Positions 35,891 through 45,029 of a DNA stretch of 64,000 nt are shown one piece after another. The stretch comes from Lentilactobacillus diolivorans DSM 14421 (lineage in GTDB: Bacteria; Bacillota; Bacilli; Lactobacillales; Lactobacillaceae), in NCBI RefSeq assembly GCF_001434255.1, contig NZ_AZEY01000068.1, positions 36,592 through 100,591 on the forward strand. The letters run 5' to 3'. The position numbers and the translations under genes are program-made. Numbering within the stretch: the stretch's first letter is position 1; every line of letters begins with the position of its first letter. Below the pieces are notes generated by a model. It was not told the origin of the DNA, did no database searches, and saw only the letters and a list, made by a program, of their open reading frames with translations.

Positions 35891-37249
35891 ATGAAAGTTA
35901 TTGTTGTTGGTTCATCACACGGGGGATTCGAAACGGTTCGCGGCCTTTTAGCTGAAAAGCCGGACACCGAGATTCAATGGTACGAAAAAGGTGACTTCAT
36001 TTCTTTTCTGTCATGTGGGATGCAACTTTATCTCGAAGGTGTCGTCAAGAATGTTAACAGTGTTCGTTACGCAACAGCAAAGGGTATGCGAGCTAAAGGC
36101 GTTAACGTGTTCGTTCATCAGGAGGTCACCCATGTCGACCCTGATAAACATCAGGTCACCGTTCATAATTTAGATGACGATTCTACCAGGACAGAAAACT
36201 ACGACAAGTTGGTCTTATCAGCGGGTGCCGTCCCAGCAACCATTCCGGTTCCCGGCAATGATTTGCAAAATGTTTATGCAATGCGTGGCCGTGACTGGGC
36301 AATTAAGCTTAAAGCAAAAACAGTTGACCCGGATGTTGAAAATGTCACCGTTATTGGTGCGGGTTACATCGGCGTTGAAGCTGCTGAAGTCTTTGCTAAG
36401 GCTGGCAAGCATGTCACTTTGATTGATATGTTGCCACGGCCGCTTGCCCTTTATCTTGACCAGGAATTCACTGATATTTTGACAGAGACGCTTAAAGCTC
36501 ACAATATCTATCCGGCATCTGGTCAGGCAGTGAAGGAATTTGTTGGCCAAAATGGTAAAGTAACAGCGGTTAAAACCGATCAAGCAGAATACCCAAGTGA
36601 TTTGGTTATTCAAGCTGCCGGTCTTAAAGCAAATACCGATTGGTTGAAGGGAACCCTTGAATTAGGTAAAAAAGGTCTGGTTAACGTTAACGACCATTTG
36701 GAAACCAATCAACCAGATGTTTACGCTGTTGGTGATAGTACCGAGGTGCCGTTTGCCCCAACTGGCAAAAAGCGTCAAATCGCATTAGCCACCAATGCAC
36801 GTCGTCAAGGCCGGGTTGTTGCCAAAAACATTCTGGGCCACGACATGACAATGCCTGCTATTTCAGGATCATCAGCCCTCTCAGTCTTTGATTATCACTT
36901 CGCCTCAACTGGTGTTAAGCAGGGAACTGCTGATGCATTGGGCGTCAAATCTGCCTCAGTCTTTGTTACGGACACGACGCAACCACCATTTGTGCCGGAA
37001 ACAGCTGGTAATACAAAGGTTTACTTTAAATTAACTTATGATCCAAGTAACAAGCGAATCTTAGGTGCTCAGATCATGTCCAAGCGCGATGTAACGGCCA
37101 ATATTAATGCCATTAGTCTTGCAATTCAAGGTAAAATGACCTTAAATGACTTGGCATATGCTGACTTCTTCTTCCAACCAGGATTCGATCGTCCTTGGAA
37201 CATTATGAATGTGGCAGCCCAAAAAGCACTGAAGAATGAACAAGCTAAA
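35891..37249 (+). CDS. FAD-dependent NADH oxidase/peroxidase family (Nox)
   Basis: A 453-residue flavoprotein of the NADH oxidase / NADH peroxidase / CoA-disulfide reductase group. It has the FAD loop VVGSSHGGFE at the start, the redox-active Cys42 in SFLSCGM, an NADH loop VIGAGYIGVEAAEVF near residue 160 and the YAVGDSTEV FAD segment near 285, followed by the dimerisation domain. It would reduce oxygen to water (or peroxide) with NADH, helping NAD+ regeneration. ATG at 35891 has AAGGTGG 8 nt upstream. The stop codon lies at 37250-37252. Confidence 0.88.
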
Positions 37250-37298
37250 TAAATTACCATCACTAACCTGGGAGTAATTAAATATAATTGATGTCACA

Positions 37299-37411
37299 AA
37301 CGCGTGGCCGAGACAGAAGTAATTTTGTCTCAGCCACGCGTTTTGTATGCTTACAATGATTACCAAGTAAAGGTATGAAAAAAGAACAACTTTCTGCCGC
37401 GTAATCACCTT
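37299..37411 (+). repeat. second dispersed element, copy 2
   Basis: A long head hairpin (AACGCGTGGC-GAGACA with TTGTCTCAGCCACGCGTT) is followed by TTACAATGATTACCAAGTAAAG and ACAACTTTCTGCCGCGTAATC. It is placed 47 bp after the NADH oxidase stop and probably ends its transcript; the convergent cadD-like gene ends about 100 bp beyond. Confidence 0.7.
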
Positions 37412-37510
37412 TTGCCCCCCATTGAACTTGATTCATTTGCGACCAGACCAGCGGTTTTCGCCACCAGTTTAAATCGGCGCTTTGACGGCGGCGACCAGAT
37501 CGAAATGCCA

Positions 37511-38173
37511 TCAAATAATCCCACTGTCGACTAAAATGTAAATGCCTAAAACAATAAAGATAACCGGTATCAAAACATGCTTATACTGATTAAGCCGCTT
37601 TTTAATCACTGGGAAATTAGCAATTCTAAAGCCTAAATAACACCATGCAGCCGTCATCAAAGTGAAGATGATGACGGTGACGATTAATTCCGGCACCGTA
37701 TAGCGGGTAAACAACGGAATATAAACGGTTAAGTTCCCAGCCCCGTTTGAAATGGTGACTAACGAGACCCCCAAGACTTGGGGACGAATTAATTTAGTCA
37801 CCCATTTTCCTTTTGGCCGGTCATCTTTTTCTCGGCTGATGGTCCGTTTGACCTCGTCCTCTTCAGGATCACGACGGGGCTGCAACCGGTACTGAAGCCA
37901 ACGTTTAATTCCCAAGAAAATTGGTACAACCCCAAGCCAGCCAACCTTATCCGTTGGAATAAAGCTTAGGCTATAGGCCGCTAAGACACTGACTAAGACT
38001 AAAAATTCAAATCCTAAAAATTGCCCCAAAACGATGTCTTTAGTTCTTAATAGGGAGTCAACCTGGGAAAACCAAATTGCCAGTACAAAAGTATCATCAA
38101 CATTAGTCCCAACAAATGAGACAAATCCGGTAATGATTGTCGTAAAAATGATTATCCGCCCCCTGACTGCCAA
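37511..38173 (-). CDS. CadD family cadmium resistance transporter
   Basis: This membrane protein of about 210-220 residues opens with TTIITGFVSFVGTNVDDTFVLAIWFSQ, the CadD/LysE-like signature with the conserved NVDD, and has five to six helices with a charged central loop (RRDPEEDEVKRTISREKDDRPKGKW). It would export Cd or another divalent metal. The start is unclear: TTG at 38173 has no ribosome site, while an ATT codon at about 38149 lies just behind AGGGGGCGG and would give a more typical N-terminus. Confidence 0.8.
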   Translation of the reverse strand: MAVRGRIIIFTTIITGFVSFVGTNVDDTFVLAIWFSQVDSLLRTKDIVLGQFLGFEFLVLVSVLAAYSLSFIPTDKVGWLGVVPIFLGIKRWLQYRLQPRRDPEEDEVKRTISREKDDRPKGKWVTKLIRPQVLGVSLVTISNGAGNLTVYIPLFTRYTVPELIVTVIIFTLMTAAWCYLGFRIANFPVIKKRLNQYKHVLIPVIFIVLGIYILVDSGII

Positions 38174-38392
38174 ATTCGATGCACCCTGCGATCAATGAAT
38201 TTTAACTCACTTGTTAATCTTTGAACAATTAATGCCAACTTTAGTATAACCCATTTGGCGTCCCGCTTTACGAAAGACTACTTAAGGTCAATATAGAATT
38301 ATTCAATCCGAATGTTTCAATACCTGTACTGTTTTGCGTTATAGTGTAGTTGGAATCTATTTGCGGATTTATAATGATGAGGAGGAATTTAA

Positions 38393-39034
38393 TTGAAAAC
38401 AGTCTTAATTCTTGGAGCAGCTGGTCAAATTTCCAGTTATCTCGTTTCCGAACTACTGAAAGAAACTGATTTTAAACTAAAGTTATTTGCTCGAAATGCC
38501 ACCAAGCGAATCAACGTCACTGATCCCAGTCGTGAAACAGTGATCGATGGTGATTTTAATGATACCCAAACTTTGACTATCGCAATGAAGGGTGTCGATG
38601 CCGTTTACTTAAACGAAATGCGTGATCTGCCATCTGTCAAAAAGATCGTCTCGGCAATGGATGATAACGGAGTCAAACAATTTATCGGCGCAACCGTCCT
38701 TGGTATTGAAGATGAAGTTAAGGGTGCCTTTGGTAATTGGAACACCAGCATGATTGAAAGTTCCATTACTCGACGTAAAAAAACGGCAGCCGTGATCAAG
38801 GATTCCGATTTGGACTACACCATCTTACGACTTGCTTGGTTATTTAACGATGACAAGAACACGGCCTACGAAATCACCGATAGTGGTCAACCCTTTGGTG
38901 GGACTGAGGTTAGTCGCCAAGCAGTTGCTAAGTTAATTACCGCCATTCTTAAAGACGAAACCGGTAAGTATGCCCGTCAAAGTTTGGGAGTTAACGAACC
39001 AAATACCAACTTTGACAAACCGTCATTTTATTAA
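38393..39034 (+). CDS. NAD(P)-binding NmrA/SDR-like oxidoreductase
   Basis: A 213-residue protein of the atypical short-chain family. The dinucleotide loop is VLILGAAGQISSYLVSELL, with the basic LFARNATKR after strand 2 suggesting NADP, then a DAVYLNEM strand and the DLDYTILRLAWLFND region. The usual YxxxK catalytic pair is not evident, as in NmrA-like sensors. TTG start supported by AGGAGG 7 nt upstream. Substrate unknown. Confidence 0.82.
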   Translation: MKTVLILGAAGQISSYLVSELLKETDFKLKLFARNATKRINVTDPSRETVIDGDFNDTQTLTIAMKGVDAVYLNEMRDLPSVKKIVSAMDDNGVKQFIGATVLGIEDEVKGAFGNWNTSMIESSITRRKKTAAVIKDSDLDYTILRLAWLFNDDKNTAYEITDSGQPFGGTEVSRQAVAKLITAILKDETGKYARQSLGVNEPNTNFDKPSFY

Positions 39035-39104
39035 TTTTGTTTCGTGAAATAACGCTAAAGGATTTGTGTTTAACAATCAGTTACAATAAAATAGCATTAA
39101 TAAC

Positions 39105-39152
39105 AAGATCCGAATATAAAATGAATTCAACATCTTATTTATTCGGATCTTT
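39105..39152 (+). terminator. terminator after the NmrA-like gene
   Basis: AAGATCCGAATA and TATTCGGATCTTT form a 12-bp stem with an AT-rich loop. It lies 70 bp after the upstream gene's stop. Confidence 0.6.
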
Positions 39153-39188
39153 ACTTATGCGGCAATATTTTTTATGGGAGAAAATATG

Positions 39189-39958
39189 ATGGTTGATAAA
39201 TTAGCTTTCTTTGACTTGGACGGCACTCTCTGTGATAACGGTCCCCTCTCCGTTACTCAGGCGACCTTTGCTGCCATTCAAAAACTAAAACATGAAAATG
39301 TATTACCGGTGATTGCAACTGGTCGCAGTTATTATGAAGTTCACGATTTGCTAAAAATGTTGGACTTGCATACTTTCATTTTGGCTAACGGCTGCTACAT
39401 TGTTCATGATGACCAAGTAATTCAGAATTACCATTTCCAATTAACCGAATTAAAGAAGTCCTGACACTAGCAGATCAAAATGATGACGTGGTCGGTTATT
39501 TTAACCAACAAGGATTTGCAATTTCTGGTATGAATCCAGTCACCCGTGGACATGTCGATCGAATGCGACTCACTCATGTCCCGATCAAGCACGATTTCTT
39601 CATTCAGCAACCAGTCAACTTCCTCAATCTATTCATTACGAACACCCATGAAAGAATGTATCAAACTGCATTCAAAAATCAACTCAGTATTTTGCGATAT
39701 GCGCCCGACGCTGTCGATGTGATGCCAATTGAAATTTCAAAAGCACAAGGCATTCAAAAGATCAAAAAACTAGTCGGTCATTCCAACATTGAAACGTTTG
39801 CCTTCGGTGATCAAAACAATGATCTTAGTATGTTTTCGTTGGCTGATTACGGTATCGCAATGAAACAGGCAACGCTGGGATTGAAACAACGGGCTACCTA
39901 TGTGGCCCAGAGTGATCATGGCGTCCTGGAGGGATTGAAGCATTATGGGTTAATTTAG
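39189..39958 (+). pseudogene. HAD family (Cof-type) hydrolase with a one-base frameshift
   Basis: The first part encodes LAFFDLDGTLCDNG (the DxDGT nucleophile motif) and VLPVIATGRSYYEV, the second the Cof-type cap and the IETFAFGDQNNDLSMF motif IV with DHGVLEGL at the end. Together they make a normal HAD phosphatase of about 257 residues. At about 39450-39455 the sequence GAATTAAAGAAGTCC has three A residues; four would join the halves in frame (ELKEVLTLADQ). Either a recent pseudogene or a sequencing error. Substrate would be a sugar phosphate or flavin phosphate. Confidence 0.8.
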
Positions 39959-40167
39959 ACTTTGACCTTTGTTTTGTGAATTCCTTAACCAAACATATTA
40001 CAACAACTAAAAAGATCACTATCTTTTAGCCTACAATGATGATCAGGTTAACAGACAGTGATCTTTTGTTATCATTTAAAAGTTATTCATAAGGGACGTC
40101 CAAACGACTGAAAATTACTAACCCTAAAATTCATGGGAAGATTTTCTATTGTTTGCTTGGGTTCTCA

Positions 40168-40734
40168 CTAAATCTTACCAACCAACGCCGTACCTGGTTT
40201 CAACGTCTTTTCACCCGGCTTCCAATTGGCTGGACAAACCCGATCGCCATGTTCGGCAACAAATTGGGCAGCTTCAAGGGTTCGTAATACTTCGCTGGCA
40301 TTACGGCCAATGCTCATGTCATTAATGGTGTATGACCGAACTTTGCCCTCAGGGTCAATAATAAAGACACCACGGTAGGCTTGACCGGCATCTTCATCTA
40401 GGACTTCAAAGAACCGAGCAAGTTTGCCTGCAGGATCAGCAATCATCGGATACTGAACCTTGCCAACTTCCTCACTCTTTTCATGCCATGCTTGATGAAC
40501 GAACTCAGTGTCCTCTGAAACCGAATAGATCTCGGCACCAATCTTCTTGAATGATTGATATAAATCAGCCAAATCACCCAATTCAGTTGGACAAACGAAT
40601 GAAAAATCGGCGGGGTAAAAGAACATGATTGACCAATGGCCTAATAAATCCTTCTTGGTAACCTGCTTAACGTCACCATCTTGAAATGCGTTTACATTAA
40701 AATCTTCAACTTCTTTGCCAATAAAATTTATCAT
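40168..40734 (-). CDS. ahpC: 2-Cys peroxiredoxin, AhpC type
   Basis: A 188-residue cytoplasmic peroxidase. The peroxidatic Cys48 lies in ADFSFVCPTE and the resolving Cys167 in DRVCPANW, both typical of AhpC. It reduces hydrogen peroxide and organic peroxides. No ahpF is adjacent, so the electron donor must come from elsewhere (thioredoxin system or a distant reductase). A PerR-like site lies about 65 bp upstream. Confidence 0.95.
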   Translation of the reverse strand: MINFIGKEVEDFNVNAFQDGDVKQVTKKDLLGHWSIMFFYPADFSFVCPTELGDLADLYQSFKKIGAEIYSVSEDTEFVHQAWHEKSEEVGKVQYPMIADPAGKLARFFEVLDEDAGQAYRGVFIIDPEGKVRSYTINDMSIGRNASEVLRTLEAAQFVAEHGDRVCPANWKPGEKTLKPGTALVGKI

Positions 40735-40795
40735 CGATAAGCCTCCAATTAATTTTTAAATCTATATTTAGTGTAAAACAAATTTAGGCTGCTTT

Positions 40796-40810
40796 CAATA
40801 ATGATTCTAA
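40796..40810 (-). promoter_or_regulatory. PerR/Fur-like box upstream of ahpC
   Basis: TTAGAATCATTATTG on the minus strand matches the PerR consensus TTATAATNATTATAA at 12 of 14 defined positions or thereabouts, and shares TTAGAATNATT with the palindrome upstream of the NADH oxidase. Confidence 0.55.
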
Positions 40811-40822
40811 TTTAATATTCAT

Positions 40823-40849
40823 TATTAATTACATTCCATGTAATTAATA
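40823..40849. promoter_or_regulatory. perfect 12-bp dyad in the ahpC/TSUP divergent region
   Basis: TATTAATTACAT and ATGTAATTAATA are perfect inverted arms around TCC. The dyad sits in the divergent intergenic region about 50 bp before the TSUP start, separate from the PerR-like site, and looks like an operator for an unidentified regulator. Confidence 0.55.
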
Positions 40850-40900
40850 TTGGGCAGACGTGTATAATAACTTTATGACATATTTTAAGGGGGCTTTTAG

Positions 40901-41638
40901 TTGGCAGCATTATTAATATTCTTAGGCTTTTTAGTTGGGGCGTTCATCATTAGTATGGGCGGTGGTGGCGGTGCCTTTTACCTTGGTATTTTGGTCAGCA
41001 TTGCGCATCTGTCACCTTCAAGCGCTGCGGCAACATCCCTTTTTACCGCACTGCCTGCCCTAATCGTCGGTACATATAGTCATTATCGAACTGGCAATAT
41101 GAGATTCAGTTACGGCAACAAATTATTAATCACGGCGTTACCAGCAACGATTATTGGGAGTCTGTCATCTCAATATATTCCAGTCATCATTTATACATGG
41201 GCAATCGCTATTATTTTATTTATTTTAGGAATCCAGACGATTCGTCAATCATTTTTGAAAGGTTCTAAAAAGAGCCGTTTGAAGCCTTGGACTGTCTATT
41301 TGTTTGGCGCGCTGAGCGGCTTAATGGTCGGGATCGCCGGGATGAGTGGCGGCGGCCCAGTTATGGCAGGGTTATTGTTACTGGGATTAAACATGCCCCA
41401 ATCTGCAGCCACTTCCTCATACGTGCTAATTGCGCTATCAATCATCGGCCTGTTTTTCCACTCCACTCAGGGAAATATTGATTGGCAGGTTGGTCTCCTT
41501 GTAATGGCTGGATCACTAGTTGGTGCCGCAATTATGCCACGGATTCTGGCCCACTTTGATCCGCGCAAAGTAACTGCAATTCTCCGCCCAATTATGGGAA
41601 TTATCATGGTCATCATGGCAATTCAATTCGTCATTTAA
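40901..41638 (+). CDS. TSUP family (TauE/SafE) transporter
   Basis: This 245-residue protein has about eight membrane helices. The paired signatures GFLVGAFIISMGGGGGAFYLG and LSGLMVGIAGMSGGGPVMAGLLL mark the two inverted halves of the sulfite/organosulfur exporter family. It starts with TTG, with AAGGGGG 8 nt upstream. Substrate is unknown: sulfite, sulfoacetate or another small anion. A second TSUP gene lies at 48.4 kb. Confidence 0.87.
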   Translation: MAALLIFLGFLVGAFIISMGGGGGAFYLGILVSIAHLSPSSAAATSLFTALPALIVGTYSHYRTGNMRFSYGNKLLITALPATIIGSLSSQYIPVIIYTWAIAIILFILGIQTIRQSFLKGSKKSRLKPWTVYLFGALSGLMVGIAGMSGGGPVMAGLLLLGLNMPQSAATSSYVLIALSIIGLFFHSTQGNIDWQVGLLVMAGSLVGAAIMPRILAHFDPRKVTAILRPIMGIIMVIMAIQFVI

Positions 41639-41639
41639 A

Positions 41640-41710
41640 AGTAATCATTCTAAAAAGCGTTATCAACGACTCTAACCCATTCGAGTCATCGATAACGCTT
41701 TTTTTAGAAT
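41640..41710. terminator. long near-perfect hairpin after the TSUP gene
   Basis: AATCATTCTAAAAAGCG-TTATC and GATAACGC-TTTTTTAGAATGATT pair over about 30 bp with few mismatches, the inner part being GACTC with GAGTC. It lies between convergent TSUP and merR genes and can serve as a bidirectional terminator. Confidence 0.7.
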
Positions 41711-41768
41711 GATTGCATGCTATCCGGGATCGACCACTGCAACGTTAGTTATCTTTGGCTGTTCTCAC

Positions 41769-42168
41769 CTATTTCGTAACTGTTGCTCGGTAACTCAGCT
41801 TTTCATTCTCAAATGTCAGCATGTGATCATCAAAATGTTCAATTTTAAAGTTTAAATAATTCAGTGACTTTTGAATTTCCTGTTGCTGTGCTTCAAGCCG
41901 TTTCTTTTGTTCCATCAGTAATGATTTTCTGGCAGCTTTAGTGTTCTCGGGCTCACGATACAGTTTAACAAAATCAATTAATGACTCAATTGACATCCCA
42001 GCCCTTCGCAATGCTTTAATGTACAACACCCAGTTCATATCACTCTCTGAATAATCACGATAACCGCTGTCATTACGTTGAACTTCGGGGAAGTAGCCCG
42101 ATCCTTTCCCAATACCGCAATGTATCCTTGGAAACAGCCATTTCTTCACTTACTTTATTAATGTTCAT
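41769..42168 (-). pseudogene. MerR family regulator with a one-base frameshift
   Basis: From ATG 42168 (GAGGT 7 nt upstream) the frame reads MNINKVSEEMAVSKDTLRYW and ERIGLLP, the MerR helix-turn-helix. It then shifts at GGGG (42087-42090; CCCC in the coding strand); with CCC it would continue EVQRNDSGYRDYSESDMNW into the rest of a roughly 132-residue protein (effector coiled coil at the end). It follows the FMN oxidoreductase by 13 bp and shares its MerR-type promoter. One extra C: mutation or sequencing error. Confidence 0.8.
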
Positions 42169-42181
42169 TTATTTTACCTCG

Positions 42182-42631
42182 CTAATCGATTTGAATTGAT
42201 TTTGCCTGTTTGGAATCAGTAACAGCCCCGCTAAAGACCATGCCATACCTTTGAGAAACGTGTTCCCAAACATGCGTCACGCTTGGAATAGCATCTTGAG
42301 GAGCCGTTCCCGTGATGATTAAATATAATTTTTTCCCATTAAACGGATTAATAGTTAACCTAACATCGGTCATTCGATCAATAAATGCTTTCATGTAACC
42401 CGTCATATCCGACCAATAAATCGGTGTCCCCATGACTAACATGTCAGCATCCGCAATCCGATCACAAACCCGTTTGAAATCGTCTTGGCCATCAGTTTCC
42501 TGGCCAATTTGCGCAATATGATAATTAACTAAGTTTAACGTTTGGTAGTCTTGATCACCAAACAATTCAGCTGCCAGCCTTGCCGTTTGTCCATCCGGTT
42601 CACTGCTGGCATTAATGAATAATCGCTTCAT
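42182..42631 (-). CDS. NAD(P)H-dependent FMN oxidoreductase (flavodoxin-like)
   Basis: A 149-residue flavodoxin-fold protein. The N-terminal FMN phosphate loop is FINASSEPDGQTARLA, and MLVMGTPIYWSDMTGYMKAFIDRM forms the second flavin contact region. It would reduce quinones, azo or nitro compounds. It is first in an operon with a MerR-type regulator and transcribed from a promoter with a 19-bp spacer. ATG at 42631 follows GAGGTGAG. Confidence 0.86.
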   Translation of the reverse strand: MKRLFINASSEPDGQTARLAAELFGDQDYQTLNLVNYHIAQIGQETDGQDDFKRVCDRIADADMLVMGTPIYWSDMTGYMKAFIDRMTDVRLTINPFNGKKLYLIITGTAPQDAIPSVTHVWEHVSQRYGMVFSGAVTDSKQAKSIQID

Positions 42632-42651
42632 TTGTCTCACCTCTGATGTCT

Positions 42652-42682
42652 ACTATAAACATTGAAGTGCACTTCAACGCAA
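42652..42682 (-). promoter_or_regulatory. MerR-type promoter of the FMN oxidoreductase operon
   Basis: TTGCGT and TATAGT are separated by 19 bp. The spacer and -35 edge hold the perfect dyad TTGAAGTGCACTTCAA (42662-42677). The overlong spacer with a centred dyad is the hallmark of MerR-activated promoters. Confidence 0.75.
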
Positions 42683-42778
42683 GCAAAACTAATAAGTACC
42701 GAAATAATAGTTTCTTCGACCAAACTGTTATAATTAACATAATCAATTTTCAATTTTTCAAGAGGGATGGGGATTAAT

Positions 42779-44686
42779 ATGCGGGGAAAACAAGTCATCA
42801 TTGCCGCGTTAAGCGGACTACTAGTTATCGGCGCCGGCAGTACCGTTAACGCCAAGTCAAAGGTAAAAAAGCCTGATAACCGAACAACTATTGCCAATGT
42901 TGTTTTTAAGCCAACTAATGAAACGGATCTCACAAACTATGTTTATGATACCGTTAATCCATCGGCCGCAGATTATCATAAATACCTAACGCCGAACGAA
43001 TTTGCATCAAAATTTGGTCAGTCTGACGGTTACATCAATTCGTTTAAACAATATCTATCAAAATATCATCTTAAGACAACCACATTTTCTGGCAATTTGG
43101 CTATTCAAGTTAAAGGCCACCGCGTCAATATGAACAAAGCGTTTAAAGCCAAATATATTAAAGAAAAGGGTAAAGAATCCCGAACACAATATCAGTTACC
43201 CGGTAAGCTATCCGATCAAGTCGTTGCGGTAATCGGTGTTTACGCTGAAAAGCCGACAACTAAAAAGGTAACTGGCAAGAAAAAGGTAGTAAAAAAATCA
43301 ACTACTAAGAAACACCTAGTGGCCAGCGCCGACCTGCCAACCAGCGGTGAAAAGCCTGATACTGCTTTGTCTGATAATCAATTTTCCAACAAATATGGTG
43401 CCGGTAAGTTTGCCAAACAGTACCAATTGAATCGCCTTTACAATAAAGGATTAACTGGTCAAGGTCAACGAATCGGTATTGTTTCTTACGGTGACTTTAA
43501 AACTGGGGATCTGCAAAAATATTGGCAACAAGCCGGGGTTAACGACTCTTTAGACCGAATCCATAAGATTTATACCGTCGACAATGCAAAGACATCAACG
43601 AACAATATGAATAAAATGCTAACCGAATACCAAATGGAGGCTTCACTGGATATTCAATCCGCAAGTGCGGTGGCTCCAAATGCCAATATTGATTTCTACA
43701 TCGGCAATTCCGCAAACAACGCGACGACATCGCCAGCTATTTACTTTTCAACCTTTGCCAAAGCAATTTCTGATAATCTGGATTCGCAAATTTCAACCAG
43801 TTTTGCCCCCACCGTTGAATTAACTCGTCAATGGTCCGATCATAGTTCATCACTCAAACAATATAACCATGCCTTTAACCTGCTTCTCCAACAAGCGGCC
43901 ACTCAAGGGATTACCGTCTTCAAAGCCAGTGGTGATTACGGGCCGCGTGATACCCCTCAAAAACGGGAAAACCATTCCGTAACCTCTTCGCCATATCAAG
44001 TCATTGTTGGCGGTACCACCCTTCCTTATCAAAAAATCATTAACAATAAACTTGTCACGGTAAACAAAGAACGGGCCTGGGGCGACACCTACACGGCTTC
44101 TGCTGCCGAAATCAAACAGGGTGTCTTTCCAGGAAGTGGCGGTGGTTTTTCCGCTCTTAACCCCACACCTCGCTATCAACAAGGTTTCTCCGGTGTCAAC
44201 ACGTTTAGAGCAGTTGACGTTCTGAAATACGCAAAGGGTAAGATGGTGATTAACAAACATCCCCGAATTATTTTTGGCACTGGGAATTCCAGAAATCTAC
44301 CAGACATCTCCGGAAATGCCGATATTCGAACCGGCTATGCCACTTATTTTTCAGGTAATCGAATCGCGATCAATATGAAGAAGAAAAAGATCACCCGAAT
44401 CCCTTCTAAAATTTGGATGATTGGCGGCGGCACAAGTTATACTTCGCCACAAATGGCAGCGGCAAATGCAGTCATGAATAGCGGTCGGCAAACTCGAATT
44501 GGGTTCTGGAATCCGCAGATTTATAAATTTGCTGCTCAACCGAATACCCCATTTAACGTCCTCGATGATGCTGATAATAACAACAACTTATACTACACCG
44601 GCCAACCTGGCAAGCTTTATAATCAAGCAACCGGATTAGGCACAATTAATTTCGATAAATTATATACTAAGTTTAATAACGAATAA
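42779..44686 (+). CDS. secreted S53 family (sedolisin/kumamolisin) peptidase
   Basis: A signal peptide (MRGKQVIIAALSGLLVIGAG...NAKS) is followed by an activation domain to about residue 165 and a lysine-rich linker. The catalytic domain follows: Glu287 and Asp291 in MEASLDI, the oxyanion Asp386 in KASGDYG, and the nucleophile Ser553 in GGGTSYTSPQMAA. All four S53 residues are present. Near the C-terminus DDADNNNN may be the calcium site. These acid-active endopeptidases work outside the cell. Start at ATG 42779 after GATGGGG. A palindromic element follows the stop. Confidence 0.92.
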   Translation: MRGKQVIIAALSGLLVIGAGSTVNAKSKVKKPDNRTTIANVVFKPTNETDLTNYVYDTVNPSAADYHKYLTPNEFASKFGQSDGYINSFKQYLSKYHLKTTTFSGNLAIQVKGHRVNMNKAFKAKYIKEKGKESRTQYQLPGKLSDQVVAVIGVYAEKPTTKKVTGKKKVVKKSTTKKHLVASADLPTSGEKPDTALSDNQFSNKYGAGKFAKQYQLNRLYNKGLTGQGQRIGIVSYGDFKTGDLQKYWQQAGVNDSLDRIHKIYTVDNAKTSTNNMNKMLTEYQMEASLDIQSASAVAPNANIDFYIGNSANNATTSPAIYFSTFAKAISDNLDSQISTSFAPTVELTRQWSDHSSSLKQYNHAFNLLLQQAATQGITVFKASGDYGPRDTPQKRENHSVTSSPYQVIVGGTTLPYQKIINNKLVTVNKERAWGDTYTASAAEIKQGVFPGSGGGFSALNPTPRYQQGFSGVNTFRAVDVLKYAKGKMVINKHPRIIFGTGNSRNLPDISGNADIRTGYATYFSGNRIAINMKKKKITRIPSKIWMIGGGTSYTSPQMAAANAVMNSGRQTRIGFWNPQIYKFAAQPNTPFNVLDDADNNNNLYYTGQPGKLYNQATGLGTINFDKLYTKFNNE

Positions 44687-44697
44687 TCGATAAAAAA

Positions 44698-44784
44698 ACG
44701 ATTAGCTTCCAGAATATAAGCGGTTTTAGCCACATTCCTGAACTTGGGAATATTGGCTAAAGCTGCTTTTTTCAGCCGCTTTTG
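44698..44784 (+). repeat. large palindromic element, copy E (3' decayed)
   Basis: The left half ACGATTAGCTTCC, AGA, ATATAAG and inner stem GCGGTTTTAGCC are followed by loop, GGAATATTGGCTAAAGCTGC and TTTTTT. The right outer arm is lost. It starts about 10 bp after the S53 peptidase stop and, with its T-run, would work as that gene's terminator. The rest of the 340-bp gap to 45029 holds nothing I recognise. Confidence 0.7.
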
Positions 44785-45029
44785 ACGAAAAAATCAGGAC
44801 TAGGTTTAACCGACTGATTAAAACTTGTTTTAGGCGGCCTCGTATCAGAAATCATATTTTTATCAATCCTGCAAGCACCTTAAACAATTTTTTATCCTTA
44901 TAAACAAAGCTTTAACACTATTTCAGACTGACATCTTCCGTCAACAGATCACAAATTTTCTGTAACCTCATTGAAAAAATGATCGGGTATCATGGCCTTG
45001 AATCAAATAAAAATTAATGAGGTGTTCTT

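Noticed and set aside
37278-37514. Open frame of 78 codons on the minus strand
   Set aside because: It spans the second dispersed element and has no supporting signals.
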